Below are positions 1-9,116 of a stretch of DNA of 64,000 nt, piece after piece. Positions within the stretch are counted from its first letter, which is position 1, and every line of letters begins with the position of its first letter. The position numbers were made by a program, and so were the translations under genes. Below the pieces are notes generated by a model that saw only the letters and a list, made by a program, of their open reading frames with translations, ran no database searches and was not told the origin of the DNA. The stretch is from Friedmanniella luteola (GTDB taxonomy: Bacteria > Actinomycetota > Actinomycetes > Propionibacteriales > Propionibacteriaceae). The DNA is taken from NCBI RefSeq assembly GCF_900105065.1, contig NZ_LT629749.1, positions 3,844,001 through 3,908,000 of the forward strand, written 5' to 3'.

Positions 1-1052
1 GGGATCAGGGCGCGGGCCACGTCCGTCGGCGTACCGCAGACCGCCGCGCTGGGGTGCAGCGCCGCGGCGAGGCCCAGGGCGCTGGCTCCCGGCCGGGCGA
101 CGGCGGTGACGTCGGTGGCGAGGTGCAGCACGTTCGGCAGCTCCAGCACGTACGGGGCGTCCGGGACGTGGATCCCGGAGCAGAACGGCGCGAGCGCCCG
201 GGCCACCGAGGCGACGGCGTACTCGTGCTCCTCGAGGTCCTTGCTGGACCGGGCCAGCGCCGCCCCCAGCTGGAGGTCGGCGCCCCCGGCGGCGGAGCGG
301 CGGATCGTGCCGGCGAGCACCCGGGAGGTGACCAGGCCGCCCTCACGACGGACGAGCATCTCCGGCGTGGCGCCGACCAGGCCGTCGACGAGGTAGGTCC
401 AGCAGCTGGCGTAGCGGTCCGCGAGCCGGGCGACCAGCCAGCGGGGGTCGATCTCGTCGTCGGCGGTGGCCACGACGTCGCGCGCCAGCACCACCTTGTC
501 GAGCGCCCCCGTGCCGATCCGTCGGACGGCCTGGCCGACGGCGTGCTGCCAGGCCGGCGGGGACAGCGCGCCCTCGCTCCAGCGCAGCCCGGTGGGCGCG
601 CGGGGCGGCTCGGTGGGCGTCGGGACCGGCCCGGGTGCCGTCTCGGGGCCGGCGCTGATCCGGGTCAGCCAGGCGCGGCCGTCCCGACGACCGACGACCG
701 TCCGCGGCACCACGAGCGCGGAGCGGCCGGCGGAGTCGGGGTCGAAGACGAAGCTGCCGAAGGCGACGAGCCCGGCCCCGACGGGGGCGTCGGCGAGCTC
801 GGCGGAGACGACGACGTCGCGGCTCAGCCCGGACCACCACTCCTCGGCGTCGCTGATGCTGGTCGGCTTGTACCGGTCGACCTCGCCCCAGGCCACCATC
901 CCGTCGCCGCGGCGCACCCACGCCAGCGCCCCGTCCCGGGGCAGCAGGGCCTCCAGGGGTCCGGGGTCCGCGATCTCGACGGTGCTGACGTGCAGCGGGG
1001 GCGGCGTCGGACCCGCGGAGCGCCCGTACCGCTCAGCGTCCGTCTCGATCAC
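1..1052 (-). CDS. menF: Isochorismate synthase MenF (C-terminus cut by window edge)
   Basis: Converts chorismate to isochorismate, the first committed step of menaquinone synthesis. 350 codons are visible from a GTG start at 1052, and the C-terminus lies beyond the left edge. The chorismate-binding fold shows as GATPEMLVRREGGLV followed by SRVLAGT (about residues 228-247), then SSKDLEEHEYAV (about 263-275) and HPSAAVCGTPT near the edge, all hallmarks of the MenF/EntC/TrpE family. The family is usually 400-430 residues, so roughly 60 are missing. A TACGCT box sits 6 nt upstream of the GTG, so the message is probably leaderless. menG, menD, menC, menE and menA lie to the right, which favours menaquinone over siderophore synthesis. 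Confidence 0.9.
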   Translation of the reverse strand, partial: MIETDAERYGRSAGPTPPPLHVSTVEIADPGPLEALLPRDGALAWVRRGDGMVAWGEVDRYKPTSISDAEEWWSGLSRDVVVSAELADAPVGAGLVAFGSFVFDPDSAGRSALVVPRTVVGRRDGRAWLTRISAGPETAPGPVPTPTEPPRAPTGLRWSEGALSPPAWQHAVGQAVRRIGTGALDKVVLARDVVATADDEIDPRWLVARLADRYASCWTYLVDGLVGATPEMLVRREGGLVTSRVLAGTIRRSAAGGADLQLGAALARSSKDLEEHEYAVASVARALAPFCSGIHVPDAPYVLELPNVLHLATDVTAVARPGASALGLAAALHPSAAVCGTPTDVARALI

Positions 1053-1058
1053 GTCGCC

Positions 1059-1064
1059 AGCGTA
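1059..1064 (-). promoter_or_regulatory. -10 box of leaderless menF promoter
   Basis: TACGCT on the minus strand ends 6 nt before the GTG start of menF. No convincing -35 is seen. The same arrangement recurs at several genes in this window. Confidence 0.45.
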
Positions 1065-1157
1065 GTGCGGCTCCCACCGGCGACCCCCTCCACGGCAGCC
1101 GGGGTGGCCAAGGTCACGCGGGCCAATCCCCGGGGTCCCCCGCGACGAACCTCTCCC

Positions 1158-2750
1158 GTGACCACCACCCTCGAGCGTCCCCCCGCCGCGGCCCCGGAAG
1201 GCCCTCCGGCCCAGCCCCGGCCCGCGCTGCGCGCCCTGAGCGGCGTGCTCGCCGCCGGCGCCGCCGTGGGGGTCGGTCACCTGGTGGCCGCCCTCACCGA
1301 CCCCGTCACCTCCCCGGTGCTGGCCGTCGGGTCGGCGCTGATCGACGCCGCGCCGACGCCGGCCAAGGAGTTCGCCGTCCGCACCTTCGGGACGGCGGAC
1401 AAGCCGATCCTGGTCGGCAGCGTCGGCGTGGTGCTGCTGGTATTCGCGGCCGTCGTCGGGCTCGTGGCCTGGCGACGGCCGCGGACCGCCGCGGTGGCCA
1501 TCGGCCTGCTCGGCGTCGCCGGGGCCGCCGCGGCGCTCACCCGGGGCCCGCTGACCGACGTCGTCCCCTCCGTGGTGGCCGGCGTCGTCGGGGTGCTCGC
1601 GCTCCAGCTGCTCCGCACCCGCACCCTCCCCGGTGCGGGCCCGGCCGCCGGCTCCCCGGCCTCGGCGACCGACGCCGCCGTCGGCCGCTCGCGCCGCGGC
1701 TTCCTCCTCGCCCTCGGGGGCACGGCCGCCGTCGCCGCCCTCGCCGGCGGTGGGGGCTTCGTCGTCGGCAAGGTCCGCGACGCCGGGTCCGCCGCCCGGC
1801 GGGCCCTCGGGCTGCCGGCGCCGGCCTCGGCCGCCGCCCCCCTCCCGGCCGGGGTCCAGCTGCCCGGGATGACGCCGTTCACCACCCCGGCCGACGCCTT
1901 CTACCGGGTCGACATCAGTCTGGTCACCCCGCGCATCGACGCGTCGTCCTGGTCGCTGACCGTGGACGGCATGGTCGACCGGCCGGTGACCCTGAGCTAC
2001 GACGACCTGCTCGCCCTGCCGATGATCGAGCGCGACATCACGCTGACCTGCGTCTCCAACGAGGTCGGCGGGTCCTACGTCAGCACCGGCCGCTGGCTGG
2101 GGGTGCCGTTCTCGGCGATCATCGAGCGCGTCGGCGTCCAGGCCGGCGTCGACCAGGTGTACTCCTACTCCGCCGACTCCGGCTACACCTGCTCGACGCC
2201 CTTCCAGGCGGTCAGCGACGGCCGGGACGCGATGGTCGTGGTCGGCCTCAACGGCCAGCCGCTGGCCGACGAGCGCGGCTACCCCGCGCGGATGCTGGTG
2301 CCGGGGCTGTTCGGGTTCGTCTCGGCCACCAAGTGGCTGGAGCGGATCGAGTTCACCACCTACGCGAAGCGCACCGCCTACTGGACCGAGCGCGACTGGG
2401 CCACCGACGCCCCCGTCCTCACCCAGAGCCGGATCGACGTCCCGAAGAGCCTCGCCACGCTGGCGAAGGACAAGCCGGTGATCGCCGGCGTCGCCTGGGC
2501 CCAGCACCGCGGCATCGCCAAGGTCGAGATCCGCATCGACGACGGCGACTGGCAGGAGACCACGCTCGCCGACGACGGCGGGATCGACCTGTGGCGGCAG
2601 TGGTCGTTCCGCTACGACGGCCCGGCCGGCCTGCACAGCGCCCAGGTCCGGGCGACCGACCTGGACGGCGAGACCCAGCCCGAGGAGCGGACGAAGGTCT
2701 TCCCCGACGGCGCCCGTGGCTGGCACCAGATCCAGTTCACCGCGGAGTAG
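1158..2750 (+). CDS. Membrane-anchored molybdopterin-dependent oxidoreductase (sulfite-oxidase family)
   Basis: 530 residues from a GTG at 1158. The N-terminal half carries about four hydrophobic segments (about residues 26-46, 83-105, 110-127, 136-152). A twin-arginine stretch, RSRRGFLLALGG, follows near residue 180 with a further hydrophobic run. The molybdopterin domain begins near residue 235; the expected molybdenum-ligand cysteine is C298 in TLTCVSNEVGG. A C-terminal beta-sandwich dimerisation domain follows (about 420-530). This places the catalytic part outside the membrane. The electron acceptor and true substrate cannot be told from sequence. The 3' end overlaps the convergent glycosyltransferase by 14 bp. 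The physiological reaction may not be sulfite oxidation, as YedY-like relatives reduce methionine sulfoxide. Confidence 0.85.
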   Translation: MTTTLERPPAAAPEGPPAQPRPALRALSGVLAAGAAVGVGHLVAALTDPVTSPVLAVGSALIDAAPTPAKEFAVRTFGTADKPILVGSVGVVLLVFAAVVGLVAWRRPRTAAVAIGLLGVAGAAAALTRGPLTDVVPSVVAGVVGVLALQLLRTRTLPGAGPAAGSPASATDAAVGRSRRGFLLALGGTAAVAALAGGGGFVVGKVRDAGSAARRALGLPAPASAAAPLPAGVQLPGMTPFTTPADAFYRVDISLVTPRIDASSWSLTVDGMVDRPVTLSYDDLLALPMIERDITLTCVSNEVGGSYVSTGRWLGVPFSAIIERVGVQAGVDQVYSYSADSGYTCSTPFQAVSDGRDAMVVVGLNGQPLADERGYPARMLVPGLFGFVSATKWLERIEFTTYAKRTAYWTERDWATDAPVLTQSRIDVPKSLATLAKDKPVIAGVAWAQHRGIAKVEIRIDDGDWQETTLADDGGIDLWRQWSFRYDGPAGLHSAQVRATDLDGETQPEERTKVFPDGARGWHQIQFTAE

Positions 2751-4686
2751 GCCCAGGTCCTCGGGACCGCAGCAGCCGCCGCAGCCGGCGGCGCGCCCGC
2801 TGCAGCCGCCGCACGGCGAGCGTGGCGGGTGACCGGAGGGTCGGACGGGACCAGCGGGCCCCGTCCCCGAGCAGCACCTGCCAGCTGGAGTTCTCCCAGA
2901 CGAGGTCCAGCCGCAGCCGGACCCGGGTGGCGCGCCGGCCGAGGCCCCGGAACAGCTGCCGCGTGGTGCTGCGCAGCTCGACGGTGAACCCGTCGCGCTC
3001 GCGCGTCACCTGCAGCGGCAACCGGCGGTGGGTGCCGCCGACGTCGCCGAGCGCGGTCAGCGTCACGACGGCGTCCCCGAGGTCGGCGGACCCGCCCTCG
3101 CCCCGGCCGCGGACGGCGAGCCGGCCCGCGAACCGGACGGGGTGGTCGCCGAGCACCACCCGCAGCCGGCCTCCCGAGCGCGCGAGCGACACCCGCCGCC
3201 GACCCGACGGAACCGGAAGGGTCAAGGTGGTGACGTCGAGCCGCACCTCCTCCAGCCGCGTCCGCCGGGGGGCCAGCGCGACGACCCCCTCGAGCGCCCG
3301 CTGCCAGTCCCGCAGGAAGCGGTCCGGCCCGTGGTCGGCGGCCTTCTGCAGCGCGGCGTCGCTCATCCGGGCCACCAGCGCGGGGTCGTCCAGCAGCCGG
3401 ACCGCCCGCTCGGCCAGCGCCGCGACGTCGCCGCTGCGGACGACGTAGCCGTCGACGCCGTCGCTGATCTGCTCCCGCGGGCCGTAGCGGATGTCGTAGG
3501 CGACCACCGGGCAGCCGTGGGCGAGGCTCTCCAGGGTGGCGAGCGGGTAGCCCTCGAACCGGCTGGTCAGCAGGAAGCCGGAGGCCCTCCACAGGTCCGC
3601 CTCGGCCAGCGGCCGGAAGCCGTGCAGGGTCACGGCGGCGGTCAGGTCGAGCTCGACCAGCAGGGCCTCCAGCACCGGCCGCTCGGGGCCGTCGCCGTAG
3701 ACGTCCAGCCGGCTGCCGGGACGGGCGTCGAGGACGAGCCGGAAGGCGCGCAGCGCGTCGCCGAGGTTCTTCTGGGGTGCCATCCGGGACACCACGACCA
3801 GCCGTCGGGGGTCGCGCGCGGGCCGCGGCTCCGGGACGGCCACGGGGAGCACCGGGTTGGGCACGGCGAAGACGTGGCTCACCTCGCCGAAGCGCAGGCG
3901 GACGTCGTCGCGCTGCCGGTCGGTGAGGGTGACCAGCGCGCCGAGCTCCGGCAGCCGGTCGAGCGCCGCCCGGTAGCTGGCCGACATCGGGGAGTCCCAG
4001 CGGCGCGTCCGCGTCGTGTGCTGGTTGTGCAGCACGTAGACGGTGTGGAAGCGCGGGGCGGGCGCCGGCAGCACCAGCGGGACCGTCACCCGGCTGTCGA
4101 GGTAGACGAAGACCGGTCCGGGCGCCGGGAACAGCTGGTCGAGGTGGTGCCGGTGGAACGCCGGCATCGAGCGGAAGGTGCGCACCACCCGGCCGTCGGG
4201 GGCGACCAGCCGGGCCCGGGGGCCGCCGTCGGTGGTGGCCCCGATCGGCCCGGCCACCACCCGCAGGTGGACGGTGCCGTCGGGGCGCCGGTAGTCCCAG
4301 GCGGCGTCGTCGCCGGTACCGCGGTGGCGGTGCACGGTCCGGAAGGGCGACCCGTCGGCGTAGCTCTCCTCGATGGCTCTGGTGCCCGGCAGCGGGGCGA
4401 GGCCCGGGGCGTCGTCGGGGGCCACCCCGGGCGGGGCGACCCGGAGGTGGTCGAACACCGAGAGCACCGGGGTGGAGGCGGGCAGCAGGCCCTCCTCGAC
4501 CAGCGCCGCCCTGCGTTCGGCGTAGTCGGGGTAGGGCCGCAGCACCAGCAGGGTGGGCTGCACGCCGGCCCGCTCGGCGAACAGCCGGTTGCGCAGCAGC
4601 ACGGCCCGGATCAGCCCGCCCGAGCCGCTGCGGATCTCGTTCATGGCGAAGACGTGGCGTCCGGCGGGCAGCTCGACGTCCGGCAT
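2737..4686 (-). CDS. TagE-like GT4 glycosyltransferase
   Basis: 649 residues. Residues 1-280 form a divergent N-terminal acceptor-side lobe (YVLHNQH near 217-223). Residues 290-475 are a classical GT-B sugar-nucleotide lobe: SRMAPQKNLGDAL (300-312), LDVYGDGPE (328-336), then SRFEGYPLATLESLAHG (375-391) with the EX7E-type glutamates. The architecture resembles poly(glycerol-phosphate) alpha-glucosyltransferases (TagE) and related glycosylators of wall polymers. Residues 480-649 are a basic, beta-rich extension ending in many arginines, of unknown role. A TAGGGT box lies 6 nt upstream of the ATG, so the transcript is probably leaderless. Donor and acceptor are not predictable; decoration of a teichoic-like polymer is an inference supported by the TagF-like gene at 21767-22972. 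Confidence 0.75.
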   Translation of the reverse strand: MPDVELPAGRHVFAMNEIRSGSGGLIRAVLLRNRLFAERAGVQPTLLVLRPYPDYAERRAALVEEGLLPASTPVLSVFDHLRVAPPGVAPDDAPGLAPLPGTRAIEESYADGSPFRTVHRHRGTGDDAAWDYRRPDGTVHLRVVAGPIGATTDGGPRARLVAPDGRVVRTFRSMPAFHRHHLDQLFPAPGPVFVYLDSRVTVPLVLPAPAPRFHTVYVLHNQHTTRTRRWDSPMSASYRAALDRLPELGALVTLTDRQRDDVRLRFGEVSHVFAVPNPVLPVAVPEPRPARDPRRLVVVSRMAPQKNLGDALRAFRLVLDARPGSRLDVYGDGPERPVLEALLVELDLTAAVTLHGFRPLAEADLWRASGFLLTSRFEGYPLATLESLAHGCPVVAYDIRYGPREQISDGVDGYVVRSGDVAALAERAVRLLDDPALVARMSDAALQKAADHGPDRFLRDWQRALEGVVALAPRRTRLEEVRLDVTTLTLPVPSGRRRVSLARSGGRLRVVLGDHPVRFAGRLAVRGRGEGGSADLGDAVVTLTALGDVGGTHRRLPLQVTRERDGFTVELRSTTRQLFRGLGRRATRVRLRLDLVWENSSWQVLLGDGARWSRPTLRSPATLAVRRLQRARRRLRRLLRSRGPGPTPR

Positions 4687-4692
4687 CCGGTC

Positions 4693-4698
4693 ACCCTA
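4693..4698 (-). promoter_or_regulatory. -10 box of leaderless glycosyltransferase promoter
   Basis: TAGGGT on the minus strand, 6 nt before the ATG at 4686. No matching -35 hexamer is visible. Confidence 0.4.
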
Positions 4699-4746
4699 GG
4701 GCGGCGGGTGGCACGGGCGGTGGGGGCGCGCCGCCGCCCCCCGGGG

Positions 4747-4962
4747 TCAGCCGCGCCGCGCGAACGCACCGCCCGGCCCGGAGGCCAGGGCCGCGAACCG
4801 CTCGCCGATGCGGCGGTGGGTCGGGGCGTCCGGGTGCAGCTGGTCGGGCCGCGGCAGCTCGGCCGCGTCCGCCTCCCGGTGGAGCGCGAGCCCGTCGAGC
4901 AGGTGCAGGTGCGGGTCGTCGGCCCGCTCGTCGACGCCCCTGGCCAGTCGTCCGACCCCGGG
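4747..4962 (-). pseudogene. C-terminal remnant of an SGNH/GDSL hydrolase
   Basis: Read on the minus strand, about 70 codons directly behind the ABC permease gene end in a stop at 4747-4749. They translate to LLDGLALHREADAAEL, then DQLHPDAPTHRRIGERFAALA. This is the typical end of an SGNH hydrolase, with the D-x-L-H-P block carrying the catalytic Asp and His. The N-terminal part with the Gly-Asp-Ser-Leu nucleophile is absent because the sequence upstream is the intact permease reading frame. No start codon or ribosome site precedes it. I read it as a relic left after a deletion or rearrangement fused the ABC operon onto the gene's end. Confidence 0.55.
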
Positions 4963-4970
4963 TCGCCCGG

Positions 4971-6620
4971 TCAGCGCTTGCGCTGCTTGCTCTGCGTCAG
5001 CGCCGCGTCGCGGAGCTTGCGCTGCTTCTCCAGCTCCTTGCGCTGCTCGGCCTGCCGGGCCCGCACCGACTCCGCGTCCATCGAGTTGAGCAGCACCGCG
5101 GCGGCGATGCCGGCGATCACCAACGACCAGACCGGGGAGAACCCGAGCAGCATGGGCGCGGTGACCAGGATGGCCACGTCGAAGCCGCGGAAGATGTTGG
5201 TCATCAGCCCGGCCGGGAACGCCCCGGCCTGGGTCGAGACCATCGGTGCGCTGAAGTCGACGCCCTTGGCCTGCGTCCAGCGCACGGCGGCGAGGAGCCC
5301 CGCCGCGGCCGTGGCGAGCGACATCAGGGACGCCTCGGGGATGCTGCGGTCCACCGCGCCGTCGCCGAAGCCGAGGTGGGCCGCGGTGGTCAGGACGGCC
5401 CAGACCGCGGCGAGCACCGCCGGCACCGTGATCGAGGCGATCTTGATCTGCGCCAGCGAGAAGGGCAGGCAGCGGGCGAGGCCGCCCGTGCGGGTCAGCA
5501 CCCGCAGCCCGCCGAGGGTGGGGATCAGTGCCCCGAAGAGCGCCAGGGCGGCGAGGACCGGGGTCAGCACGCTCATCCCCAGCGCGTCCGCGGCGTAGGG
5601 CACGACGACGGTGGCCGCCAGCACCACCAGCGGCTGGGGGAAGCGGCGCAGCCGCTGCCACTCCCGCCAGGTCAGGGCCTGGACGCCGACGCCCTGCCCG
5701 CGCTGGGGCTTCACGTGGCCCTTCTCGACGGCCCGCCGCTCCACGACGATGTCGCGGGCCAGGCCGATGTCGAGGGCGAAGAAGGCGCCCGAGATCCCGC
5801 TGACCAGCGCCCCGCCGCTGAGCAGCCGGGTGCGCCGGATCTGCTTCAGCCGGACCTGGGCCAGCAGGTAGCTGGTCGCCAGGACCAGCACCGCGAAACC
5901 GCCGAGCACCAGGGCCAGCTCGGCCCCCACGTCGTCGCTGACGCCCAGCTGCACCCAGCCGGCGGCGACGGCGACGACGAGCAGCAGCGCGACCACCCCG
6001 ACCAGTCCGAACAGGTAGCCGACCAGGTGCGTCAGCCGGGTCCGCTCGACGCCCTGCTGGGCGGCCGCGAAGGCGACGGCGGCCGCGGCGGAGAGCCCGG
6101 TGGCGGCGGCCCAGGCCACCACCTCGGGTGCGGGCGACCCGGTCAGCGCGGCGACGAGCGCCCCGAGCGCCGCACCGAGGCCGAAGGCGGCGGCGACCGC
6201 ACCCAGCAGCCGGGCACGCAGCAGCTGCGTGCGCGAGATCGGGGCGTCGAGCAGCCAGAAGCCCTCGGCCGCCGACGCCAGCACCGGGCCGAAGAGCCGG
6301 CTCACGGCCAGGGCCACGGCCACGGCCGCGGCGAAGCCCGCCCAGGGCAGCACGGTCCGCGCCGAGAGGCAGGAGGCGGAGTCGCACTGGGCGACCGTGC
6401 GCTGCGCCTTGATGACGACGTTGACCAGCATCGCGCCGATCATCAGCGCGCCGATCAGGGCGATGTAGGCGTCGTGGAACACCTCGCCCAGCTTCTTGGT
6501 GGCCCGACCGCGCCGCCAGTCGCGGATCAGCCGCTTGAGGGCGCGCGGGGAGGCCGGCGTCAGCGCCGGCTCGGGGGCCCCGCCCGGTGGCAGGGCCTCG
6601 GTGGTGTCGAGGGTGCTCAT
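4971..6620 (-). CDS. ABC transporter permease (multi-spanning)
   Basis: 549 residues, ATG at 6620, overlapping the upstream ATPase gene by 4 bp (ATGA), so the two are translationally coupled. The protein has about 10-12 hydrophobic segments in two blocks separated by a charged cytoplasmic stretch around residues 270-310, and ends in a basic KQRKR tail. Between membrane segments is an acidic-aromatic loop (EGFWLLDAPISR) like that of PspR/ABC-2-type exporters. With the neighbouring 214-aa ATPase it would form an exporter of unknown cargo. No substrate-binding protein is present, which favours export over import. Confidence 0.75.
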   Translation of the reverse strand: MSTLDTTEALPPGGAPEPALTPASPRALKRLIRDWRRGRATKKLGEVFHDAYIALIGALMIGAMLVNVVIKAQRTVAQCDSASCLSARTVLPWAGFAAAVAVALAVSRLFGPVLASAAEGFWLLDAPISRTQLLRARLLGAVAAAFGLGAALGALVAALTGSPAPEVVAWAAATGLSAAAAVAFAAAQQGVERTRLTHLVGYLFGLVGVVALLLVVAVAAGWVQLGVSDDVGAELALVLGGFAVLVLATSYLLAQVRLKQIRRTRLLSGGALVSGISGAFFALDIGLARDIVVERRAVEKGHVKPQRGQGVGVQALTWREWQRLRRFPQPLVVLAATVVVPYAADALGMSVLTPVLAALALFGALIPTLGGLRVLTRTGGLARCLPFSLAQIKIASITVPAVLAAVWAVLTTAAHLGFGDGAVDRSIPEASLMSLATAAAGLLAAVRWTQAKGVDFSAPMVSTQAGAFPAGLMTNIFRGFDVAILVTAPMLLGFSPVWSLVIAGIAAAVLLNSMDAESVRARQAEQRKELEKQRKLRDAALTQSKQRKR

Positions 6621-7261
6621 CCGCGCGGGGCCCCGAGCTCGACCACCCGGGTCGCGACGGTCTCGACCAGCGCCGGCTCGTGGCTGGCGAAGACGATGGC
6701 CAGACCCTGCTGGCGCTCGGCCTTGAGCTTCGCGGCCAGCCAGCCGACCCCCTCGGTGTCGAGGCGCTGCTCGGGCTCGTCGAGGACCAGCAGCTTCCGG
6801 GGCCGGACGAAGGCGGTGGCCAGCGCGAGCCGGCGGCGCTGTCCGGAGGACAGGGTGCCCGGCAGCTGTCCCGACTGGGGCACCAGCTGCACCTCCTCCA
6901 GCACCTCGTCGACGAGGGCGTCGGGGTCGGTCATGCCGTGCGCCCGGGCGAGCAGGTCCAGGTGCTCCACGACGCTGAGGTCGGGGAAGAAGTCCAGGTC
7001 GTCGATGACGGTGGCGACGTCGCGGCGGATCTGCGGGGACGTCTCCGACATCGGGTTCCCCATCACCTCCACGGTGCCGTCGTCGGGCCGGTCGGCGCCG
7101 ACGAGGCACCGCAGCAGGGTCGACTTGCCGGCGCCGTTGCGGCCGGTCAGCGCGATGGCCTCACCCGCGCGCACCTCGAGGGAGAAGGAGTCGATGATCG
7201 TCACCGGCCCGAAGGCCCGGCGGAGACCGGAGACCTTGAGGACAGCGCTGCGTTTGGCCAT
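6617..7261 (-). CDS. ABC transporter ATP-binding protein
   Basis: 214 residues from an ATG at 7261. It has Walker A GRNGAGKST (40-48), signature LSSGQ (137-141), Walker B LLVLDEP (157-163) and the switch histidine in FASHEP (about 192). The short length and single domain fit an ABC-2-type exporter ATPase. The last 4 bases overlap the permease start. CAGAAT lies 7 nt upstream of the ATG, a possible leaderless -10. The gene diverges from sigK across a 318-bp gap. Confidence 0.88.
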   Translation of the reverse strand: MAKRSAVLKVSGLRRAFGPVTIIDSFSLEVRAGEAIALTGRNGAGKSTLLRCLVGADRPDDGTVEVMGNPMSETSPQIRRDVATVIDDLDFFPDLSVVEHLDLLARAHGMTDPDALVDEVLEEVQLVPQSGQLPGTLSSGQRRRLALATAFVRPRKLLVLDEPEQRLDTEGVGWLAAKLKAERQQGLAIVFASHEPALVETVATRVVELGAPRG

Positions 7262-7579
7262 GAGGACGATTCTGCCTCTCCCCGCCCAGCCTCCCGACCA
7301 GCGAGACCGGCGCCGCCGGCGCCGCGGCGGCCGCCGACCAATCCGCTCGGCCTCCCGCGCCGAACCCTGGGACGAGAGACGGACCCGCCGGGGCCGTCCG
7401 CAGCTCCGGGAGGGACCTCCTCGTGCCCACCGCCACCCGACCCGCAACACCGGCCTCACGGCGACACCACCCTCGACGGCACCGACCTGGACGCGCCAGC
7501 GAGGTGCGGGACCGGTGGGCCGTCGCGTGAGACAGTGCGCACGAGGACCCCTCGTCCCTCGATGGAGGAACCGCTCGCG
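7262..7579. other. 318-bp divergent intergenic region upstream of sigK
   Basis: No convincing coding sequence on either strand. It holds a possible SigK-type promoter (CCAATCC at 7338-7344, CCGAAC at 7360-7365) reading toward sigK, and the start region of the divergent ABC ATPase gene. I see nothing else. Confidence 0.5.
7338..7365 (+). promoter_or_regulatory. Possible SigK-dependent autoregulatory promoter
   Basis: CCAATCC, 15 bp, CCGAAC. Mycobacterial SigK promoters are reported as CCATCC and CCGAAT separated by about 16-17 bp, so the match is partial. It lies about 215 bp upstream of the sigK ATG. The assignment is inference from the resemblance plus the usual autoregulation of ECF factors. 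Confidence 0.28.
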
Positions 7580-8206
7580 ATGAACATCTCCGTCGTACCG
7601 ACCGGATCGGGTCCCGACCCGTCCCGGCCGTCGACCGGCCCGACCGGGCGCGAGGCCGACGCCGCGCACCTGGTCGAGCTGATGGCCCGCTCGGCCCGCG
7701 GTCACGAGGACGCCTTCGCCGAGCTCTACGACCTGACGTCGGCCCGCATCTACGGGACCGTGCTGCGGGTCCTCCGCTCCGCCGACCACGCGGCCGAGGT
7801 GACCCAGGAGGTCTTCGTCGAGGTGTGGCGCCAGTCCGCGCGCTACGCTCCCGAGAAGGGCAGCGTGCTGGGCTGGATGACCACGATGGCCCACCGGCGC
7901 GCGGTCGACCGGGTCCGCTCGGTGACCAGCGAGGTGGCCCGCGACGAGCGCTACGCCGTCGCCGGAGCCGACCGCGAGGTCGACCACGTGTGGGAGGGCG
8001 TCGAGCAGAAGCTGGACGTCGAGCGCGTCCGCAAGGGGATGGCGAGCCTGACCGCGATCCAGCGGGAGGCGCTCACCCTGGCCTACTTCGGTGGCTACAC
8101 CCAGAGCCAGGTGGCCTCGTTGTTGAAGCTGCCGCTGGGAACTGTGAAGACACGAATACGTGACGGCCTCATCGGCCTCCGTGACGCCCTGGGGGTAGAG
8201 GCATGA
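7580..8206 (+). CDS. sigK: ECF RNA polymerase sigma factor SigK
   Basis: 208 residues. Region 2 (about residues 40-105) contains [14 protein letters not shown] and [17 protein letters not shown]; region 4 (about 150-200) contains [27 protein letters not shown]. An in-frame ATG also exists at 7562, but GGAGGAA at 7564-7570 lies 9 nt before the ATG at 7580, so the latter is chosen. The stop overlaps the anti-sigma gene by 4 bp. In mycobacteria SigK drives secreted and envelope proteins and is held by the membrane protein RskA; the same gene pair here supports that assignment. Which genes it controls here is unknown. Confidence 0.88.
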   Translation: MNISVVPTGSGPDPSRPSTGPTGREADAAHLVELMARSARGHEDAFAELYDLTSARIYGTVLRVLRSADHAAEVTQEVFVEVWRQSARYAPEKGSVLGWMTTMAHRRAVDRVRSVTSEVARDERYAVAGADREVDHVWEGVEQKLDVERVRKGMASLTAIQREALTLAYFGGYTQSQVASLLKLPLGTVKTRIRDGLIGLRDALGVEA

Positions 8207-8994
8207 GCGAGATCCACGGAGCCACCGGCTCCTACGTGCTGAACGCGCTGGACGCCTCGGAGCTGGAGGAGTTCGAGGCGCACCTGGCGGTCTGCCCCAC
8301 CTGCAGCCGGGAGGTCGTCGAGTTCTGCGAGACGGCGGCCGAGCTGTCGCTGCTGGCGGCGACCCCGCCACCGCCCGCCCTCAAGGGGTCGGTGCTGGCG
8401 GCGATCAGCGGGGTCCGGGTGCTGCCACCCGACGTCCCCGCCGAGGACCAGACCACGACGGTCGACGCGGTCGACGAGACCGCGCCGGTGGTCGCGGCCG
8501 CACCCGTCGACGAGCTGGCCCTGCGCCGGCAGCGCCGGATCACCCGGGTGCTGTCCCTCGCCGTCGCGGCGGCGCTGGTGGTCGCGCTGGGACTGGGCGG
8601 CTGGGTGGTCTCGCTGACCCAGCGCGAGACGCCGGTGGCGGCGTCGAACCTGGAGACCGAGCTGCTCAACGCGCCGGACGTGAAGGGCTACTCGATCCCG
8701 GTCGCCGGTGGCGGTCAGGCCACGTTCGTGGCGTCGAAGAGCCTCAACCGGGCGCTGTTCTCCAGCGGCGACCTGCCCGCCCTGCCGGCGGACAAGACCT
8801 ACCAGCTGTGGACGCTGTCCGGTTCGCTGACCGAGCCGGGCGTCATCCGGGCGGACAACCTGGTCAGCGGCGGGGCCACGGCCAAGTCCTGGCTGCGGGG
8901 GCCGGTCGCGGAGTCGGGTGCCCTGGCCATCAGCGTCGAGCCGGCCGGGGGCTCCGCGCAGCCGACCGACATCCGGGGCGGCACGAACCTCTGA
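8203..8994 (+). CDS. rskA: Anti-sigma-K factor RskA
   Basis: 263 residues. The N-terminal cytoplasmic sigma-binding domain has a zinc-binding HLAVCPTC motif (H27, C31, C34). One transmembrane helix follows at about 113-137 ([21 protein letters not shown] preceded by basic residues). The extracytoplasmic C-terminal domain (about 150-263) has the RskA fold with conserved YQLWTLSG. It sequesters SigK at the membrane until regulated proteolysis releases it. ATGA overlap with sigK implies coupled translation and matched stoichiometry. Confidence 0.88.
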   Translation: MSEIHGATGSYVLNALDASELEEFEAHLAVCPTCSREVVEFCETAAELSLLAATPPPPALKGSVLAAISGVRVLPPDVPAEDQTTTVDAVDETAPVVAAAPVDELALRRQRRITRVLSLAVAAALVVALGLGGWVVSLTQRETPVAASNLETELLNAPDVKGYSIPVAGGGQATFVASKSLNRALFSSGDLPALPADKTYQLWTLSGSLTEPGVIRADNLVSGGATAKSWLRGPVAESGALAISVEPAGGSAQPTDIRGGTNL

Positions 8995-9116
8995 CCCCGC
9001 AGGGCCCTGGCCCTGCACGTCACGCCGGCCCGGTCCCCCTCGGGGGCCGGCCCGGCGGGCGTCCGGGGGCGGTCGCGGCGGCGGAACTGTCAGGCCCGCG
9101 TGGGAGGCTCTGCGAC

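Noticed and set aside
54-1157. Long plus-strand extension of the molybdopterin oxidoreductase frame to position 54
   Set aside because: The extension translates the antisense of menF, is rich in Gly/Ala/Arg low-complexity sequence, and the family N-terminus begins near the GTG at 1158.
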